Positions 61,264 to 64,000 of a stretch of DNA of 64,000 nt are shown here, in pieces. The number at the start of each line of letters is the position of its first letter. Positions within the stretch are counted from its first letter, which is position 1. The stretch is from Pannonibacter indicus. Its GTDB lineage: Bacteria; Pseudomonadota; Alphaproteobacteria; Rhizobiales; Stappiaceae. A program made the translations under genes and the position numbers. The notes beneath the pieces were generated by a model. It made no database searches, was not told the origin of the DNA, and worked only from the letters and a program-made list of their open reading frames with translations. Location of the stretch: assembly GCF_001418225.1 (NCBI RefSeq), contig NZ_LIPT01000001.1:1-64000 (forward strand). The letters are read 5' to 3'.

Positions 61264-63813
61264 TCAGCTCGACAGCACGTCCTTCACGGTTGTCGCCAGC
61301 TGCTTGAGGGTGAAGGGCTTGGGCAGGAAGAAGAAGGTTTCGCCTTCCGGCAGGTTCTCCTCGAAGGCGTCTTCCGCATAGCCCGAAACGAAGATGATCT
61401 TGAGATCGGGCCGTGTCTTGCGCAATTCGCGCAAGAGCGAGGGGCCGTCCATTTCCGGCATGACCACATCCGACACCACCAGATCGATGCTGCCGCCGGT
61501 TTCCTCCATCACCTCCAGCGCTTCCGTGCCGGACCCTGCCTCGTGGACGGTGTAACCGCGTGAGGCAAGCGCACGGGCGGCAAAGGCGCGCACGGCCTCC
61601 TCGTCTTCCACCAAGAGGATCGAGGCCGAGCCGGTGAGGTCCTTCACCTTGTCGTTGTCCTCGATGATCTTCTTCTCGATGACCGGCTGCTCCTTGGGAA
61701 TGTACCGCGGGAAGAAGATGCGGAAGACCGTTCCCACGCCCACCTCGGACGAGCAGAAGATGTAGCCGCCGGTCTGCTTGACGATGCCATAGACGGTGGA
61801 GAGGCCAAGACCGGTGCCTTTGCCCACTTCCTTGGTGGAGAAGAAAGGCTCGAAGATCTTTTCCATGATCTCCGGCGTCATGCCGTGCCCGGTGTCTTCC
61901 ACCTCGATCAGCGTATATTCGCCGGGCGGCATGCCGCGCGTGTTGTCGAAGCGGATCGAGTCCTCTTCCGTCACGTTTGAGGTGCGGATGGTCAGGCGGC
62001 CGCCGTCGGACATGGCGTCGCCCGCATTGACCGCGAGATTGACGATCACCTGCTCCAGCTGGTTCACGTCCGCCATCACCGGCCACAGGTCGCGGCCATG
62101 CACCACCTTCAGCTCCACCTTTTCGCCCAGCAGGCGGTCCAGCAGGTTGGCGAGATCGGCCAGCACATCATTGAGCGCCAGCTGCTGCGGGCGCAGGGTC
62201 TGGCGGCGCGAGAAGGCCAGCAGCTGGCGGACAAGGCCCGCCGCGCGGTTGGCATTCTGCTTGATGTTCATGATGTCCTGGAAGGACGGATCGGTCGGCC
62301 TGTGGCTCGCCAGCAAAAGATCGGAGAAGCCGATGATGGCGGTCAGCACGTTGTTGAAGTCATGCGCCACGCCACCCGCCAGCTGGCCGATGGCCTGCAT
62401 CTTCTGGCTCTGGGCGAACTGGGCTTCCAGCGCCCGCTGCTGTGTCGTCTCCAGCGCGTAGACGATGGCCATCTCGCCATCCCCTTCCCCGTCCTGCACC
62501 GCAGAGACATAGAAGGTGGCAGAGCGCCCGTCAGAGGCATTGGCCAGCGGCAGGTCAACCGGCGCGATCTCGCCGATCCCCTTTGCGGCGGCAGAGAGCG
62601 CCCGCGACAGTTCCTCCCGGCCATGCTCAGCGACGAAATCCTGCATGCGGGTGCCGGAGCCGGAAATATCGACCGGTCCAAACAGACGCAGGAACGGCGC
62701 ATTGGTGCGCAGGACCCGGCCCTCCGCGTCCAGCGAGGCGATGGCAATCGGCGTGTTGTTGAAGAAGCGCGCAAAGCGCACTTCGGCCGCCCGCAGCGCC
62801 TCGGCCACCTCTTCCCCGCGCGAGCGGTTGAGCACCAGCGTGCGGCTGTCGCCGGGAACGCCTTCGGCGCCAAAGGGAACCCGGTGCAGCAGACGCACCG
62901 GCAGGCCCCGGCCATTGCGGGTGACGAGATCAAGATCGAAGGTTTCGCTCTTCACCTCACCGGCAGAGCCGCGCACAGACCGCACCAGCTCAGCGCCATC
63001 CCCCCGGATGATGTCAGCCAGCAGCACTTCACCAGCCTGGAACTGGGCCAGATCATAGCCCAGCCAGTCGGCCAGCGTGGCGTTGAGATAGACGATCCGT
63101 CCACGCGCATCGCAGGAGAAGAAGCCTGCGGGGGCATGATCAAGGAAATTGATGACGCGCTGCAGCTCCTGGAAGGAGCTTTCCTGATCGCTGCGGTCGC
63201 GGGTGATGTCGGCAAGCTGCCAGACCATCAGCGGCCGGCCGGAACCGCCTTCCTTGCGCGGGATCTGCAAGGGCCGCACGGACACCCTGTACCAGCGGGC
63301 GCCGCTGTCATCGCCGTCCAGCGCCGCGGGAAGCCGCACTTCCTCCTGCGCCTTGCGCCCGTCGCGCATGGCCTGGGACAGGCGGAACATCACATCGGCC
63401 GCATCCGGATCGCTGGAGAATACCCGTTCGATGGTGCGCACCTCAGCGGGAGTTTCAGCGCCCGTCAGCATGGCATAGGCCTGGTTCGCGTAGATCAGAC
63501 GGCCTTCAGCGTCGGTGACAACCGCCCCCTCCTCCAATGTGTCCAGAAAGGCTCCGCCGAGCGGACTGGCACGGCCGCGCGTGGAAAAGCGCAACAGGCC
63601 GATGGCTGCCGCGAACAGTGAAAAAACACCGACCACAGCCAGAATGCCAAGCAGGGCAAGGACATAGGGCTCTGCAGCCTCGCGGCCCATGACCGCAAAG
63701 GCCGCGGCCGCGCCCAGAAGGGCCAAGGCCAGAAGCAGCAGCGCGGCAATGCTTCCCTGCCGCTCTGCACGGTCTACAACCGGCTCTGCCATGTGTGAGT
63801 CCCTGTCGCTCAT
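61264..63813 (-). CDS. cckA: Cell-cycle hybrid histidine kinase CckA
   Basis: 849 residues from ATG 63813 (MSDRDSHMAEPV). Two N-terminal membrane helices (about 20-60), PAS domains (about 88-420), HisKA with phosphorylated His in 'GGVAHDFNNVLTAIIGFSDL', HATPase with 'NLAVNAGDAMSDGG', 'DTGHGM' and 'GKGTGLGLSTVYGI', and a receiver domain (about 730-848) with 'LVEDEEAVRAF' and 'VVSDVVMPEMDG'. CckA phosphorylates ChpT and, through it, CtrA and CpdR, controlling cell division and motility in alphaproteobacteria. Longer frame to GTG 63819 is possible. Confidence 0.96.
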   Translation of the reverse strand: MSDRDSHMAEPVVDRAERQGSIAALLLLALALLGAAAAFAVMGREAAEPYVLALLGILAVVGVFSLFAAAIGLLRFSTRGRASPLGGAFLDTLEEGAVVTDAEGRLIYANQAYAMLTGAETPAEVRTIERVFSSDPDAADVMFRLSQAMRDGRKAQEEVRLPAALDGDDSGARWYRVSVRPLQIPRKEGGSGRPLMVWQLADITRDRSDQESSFQELQRVINFLDHAPAGFFSCDARGRIVYLNATLADWLGYDLAQFQAGEVLLADIIRGDGAELVRSVRGSAGEVKSETFDLDLVTRNGRGLPVRLLHRVPFGAEGVPGDSRTLVLNRSRGEEVAEALRAAEVRFARFFNNTPIAIASLDAEGRVLRTNAPFLRLFGPVDISGSGTRMQDFVAEHGREELSRALSAAAKGIGEIAPVDLPLANASDGRSATFYVSAVQDGEGDGEMAIVYALETTQQRALEAQFAQSQKMQAIGQLAGGVAHDFNNVLTAIIGFSDLLLASHRPTDPSFQDIMNIKQNANRAAGLVRQLLAFSRRQTLRPQQLALNDVLADLANLLDRLLGEKVELKVVHGRDLWPVMADVNQLEQVIVNLAVNAGDAMSDGGRLTIRTSNVTEEDSIRFDNTRGMPPGEYTLIEVEDTGHGMTPEIMEKIFEPFFSTKEVGKGTGLGLSTVYGIVKQTGGYIFCSSEVGVGTVFRIFFPRYIPKEQPVIEKKIIEDNDKVKDLTGSASILLVEDEEAVRAFAARALASRGYTVHEAGSGTEALEVMEETGGSIDLVVSDVVMPEMDGPSLLRELRKTRPDLKIIFVSGYAEDAFEENLPEGETFFFLPKPFTLKQLATTVKDVLSS

Positions 63814-63898
63814 TACCACTCTTCTCCCTCCCGCCCGGCGGGATTCGGTCTTTCATGCAGCATTCTGCCCCGCGCAGCTAAATTCAACCGATCTGGTG

Positions 63899-64000
63899 TC
63901 AATTATCGCGCCAGCTCCGGGTTTTCCGCATTCTGTAGACAAAGCCGATGACCTCGGCCGCTGCCTTGAAGTGTTCTTCGGGAATGAACTGATCGATTTC
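63899..64000 (-). CDS. 3' end of an FlhB C-terminal-like gene
   Basis: The window cuts the gene; the last 33 residues are visible, ending 'FIPEEHFKAAAEVIGFVYRM' then 'RKTRSWRDN'. This matches the C-terminal tail of FlhB/YscU export switch proteins and the short FlhB-like paralogues (FhlB-type). 'IPEEHFKAAAEVIGFV' is the usual last helix. Whether it is full FlhB or the short paralogue cannot be told from here. It is upstream of cckA on the same strand, 85 bases from its start. Confidence 0.7.
   Translation of the reverse strand, partial: EIDQFIPEEHFKAAAEVIGFVYRMRKTRSWRDN

Overview
The window is a GC-rich chromosomal segment of an alphaproteobacterium, most probably of the order Hyphomicrobiales (Rhizobiales). 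Evidence: the cell-cycle kinase CckA at the right end, a DUF1476-type F1-ATPase zeta inhibitor, a DUF1127 protein, the order purC-purS-small membrane gene-purQ ... purL-bolA-grxD ... rpsD ... murI-trmJ, the recA-alaS pair, and a GAAC-type SOS box before recA. A Pannonibacter/Labrenzia-like genus is possible but is only a guess. There is no rRNA, tRNA, CRISPR array, transposase or phage gene, so this reads as core genome with small accessory insertions.

Layout. 1-7.8 kb: the 3' end of a repeat-rich autotransporter, a DadA-like FAD oxidoreductase, a BASS-family transporter, purB plus an RBBP9-type hydrolase, a tiny membrane protein, and an HpcH/HpaI aldolase broken by a frameshift. 7.9-23.9 kb: a purine-biosynthesis and housekeeping block (ATPase zeta, purC, purS, a 35-residue membrane protein, purQ, DUF2164, ureohydrolase, DUF1127/MocR pair, zinc-binding-domain chemoreceptor, purL, bolA, grxD, ttcA, an Anbu proteasome-like protease, rpsD, murI, trmJ). 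24-28 kb: pobA/pobR for 4-hydroxybenzoate use, a GC-rich palindromic repeat cluster, the allantoinase puuE, and a small membrane protein. 28-33.4 kb: a PadR regulator and a two-gene RND efflux operon. 33.4-39.5 kb: psd-pssA for phosphatidylethanolamine, an AsnC/saccharopine-dehydrogenase divergent pair, and an arsR-atm1 operon with a nearly ideal operator.

39.7-45.5 kb: two unrelated NADP-isocitrate dehydrogenases (monomeric and dimeric types) flank a MarR-GNAT fusion with a 24-bp palindrome, a YefM/YoeB toxin-antitoxin pair and cutA. 45.6-50 kb: a secreted protein of unknown function, an intact PAS-PAS-GGDEF-EAL protein, and a convergent membrane GGDEF gene carrying a frameshift. 50-56.5 kb: alaS, recA, and the pseudouridine pair psuK-psuG. 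56.6-60.3 kb: a three-gene unit of uncharacterised proteins (helical soluble protein, membrane-anchored DUF6384-like protein, coiled-coil protein with a glycine-rich tail), the best candidate here for an undescribed system. 60.6-64 kb: a lipoprotein, cckA, and the 3' end of an FlhB-C-terminal-like gene.

Genes that work together: purB/C/S/Q/L supply IMP and AMP; bolA and grxD are Fe-S/redox partners, and Atm1 may add thiol or metal export; psd and pssA make phosphatidylethanolamine; psuK and psuG degrade pseudouridine; the RND adaptor and permease need an outer-membrane channel from elsewhere. All protein assignments come from reading motifs; no database search was run.
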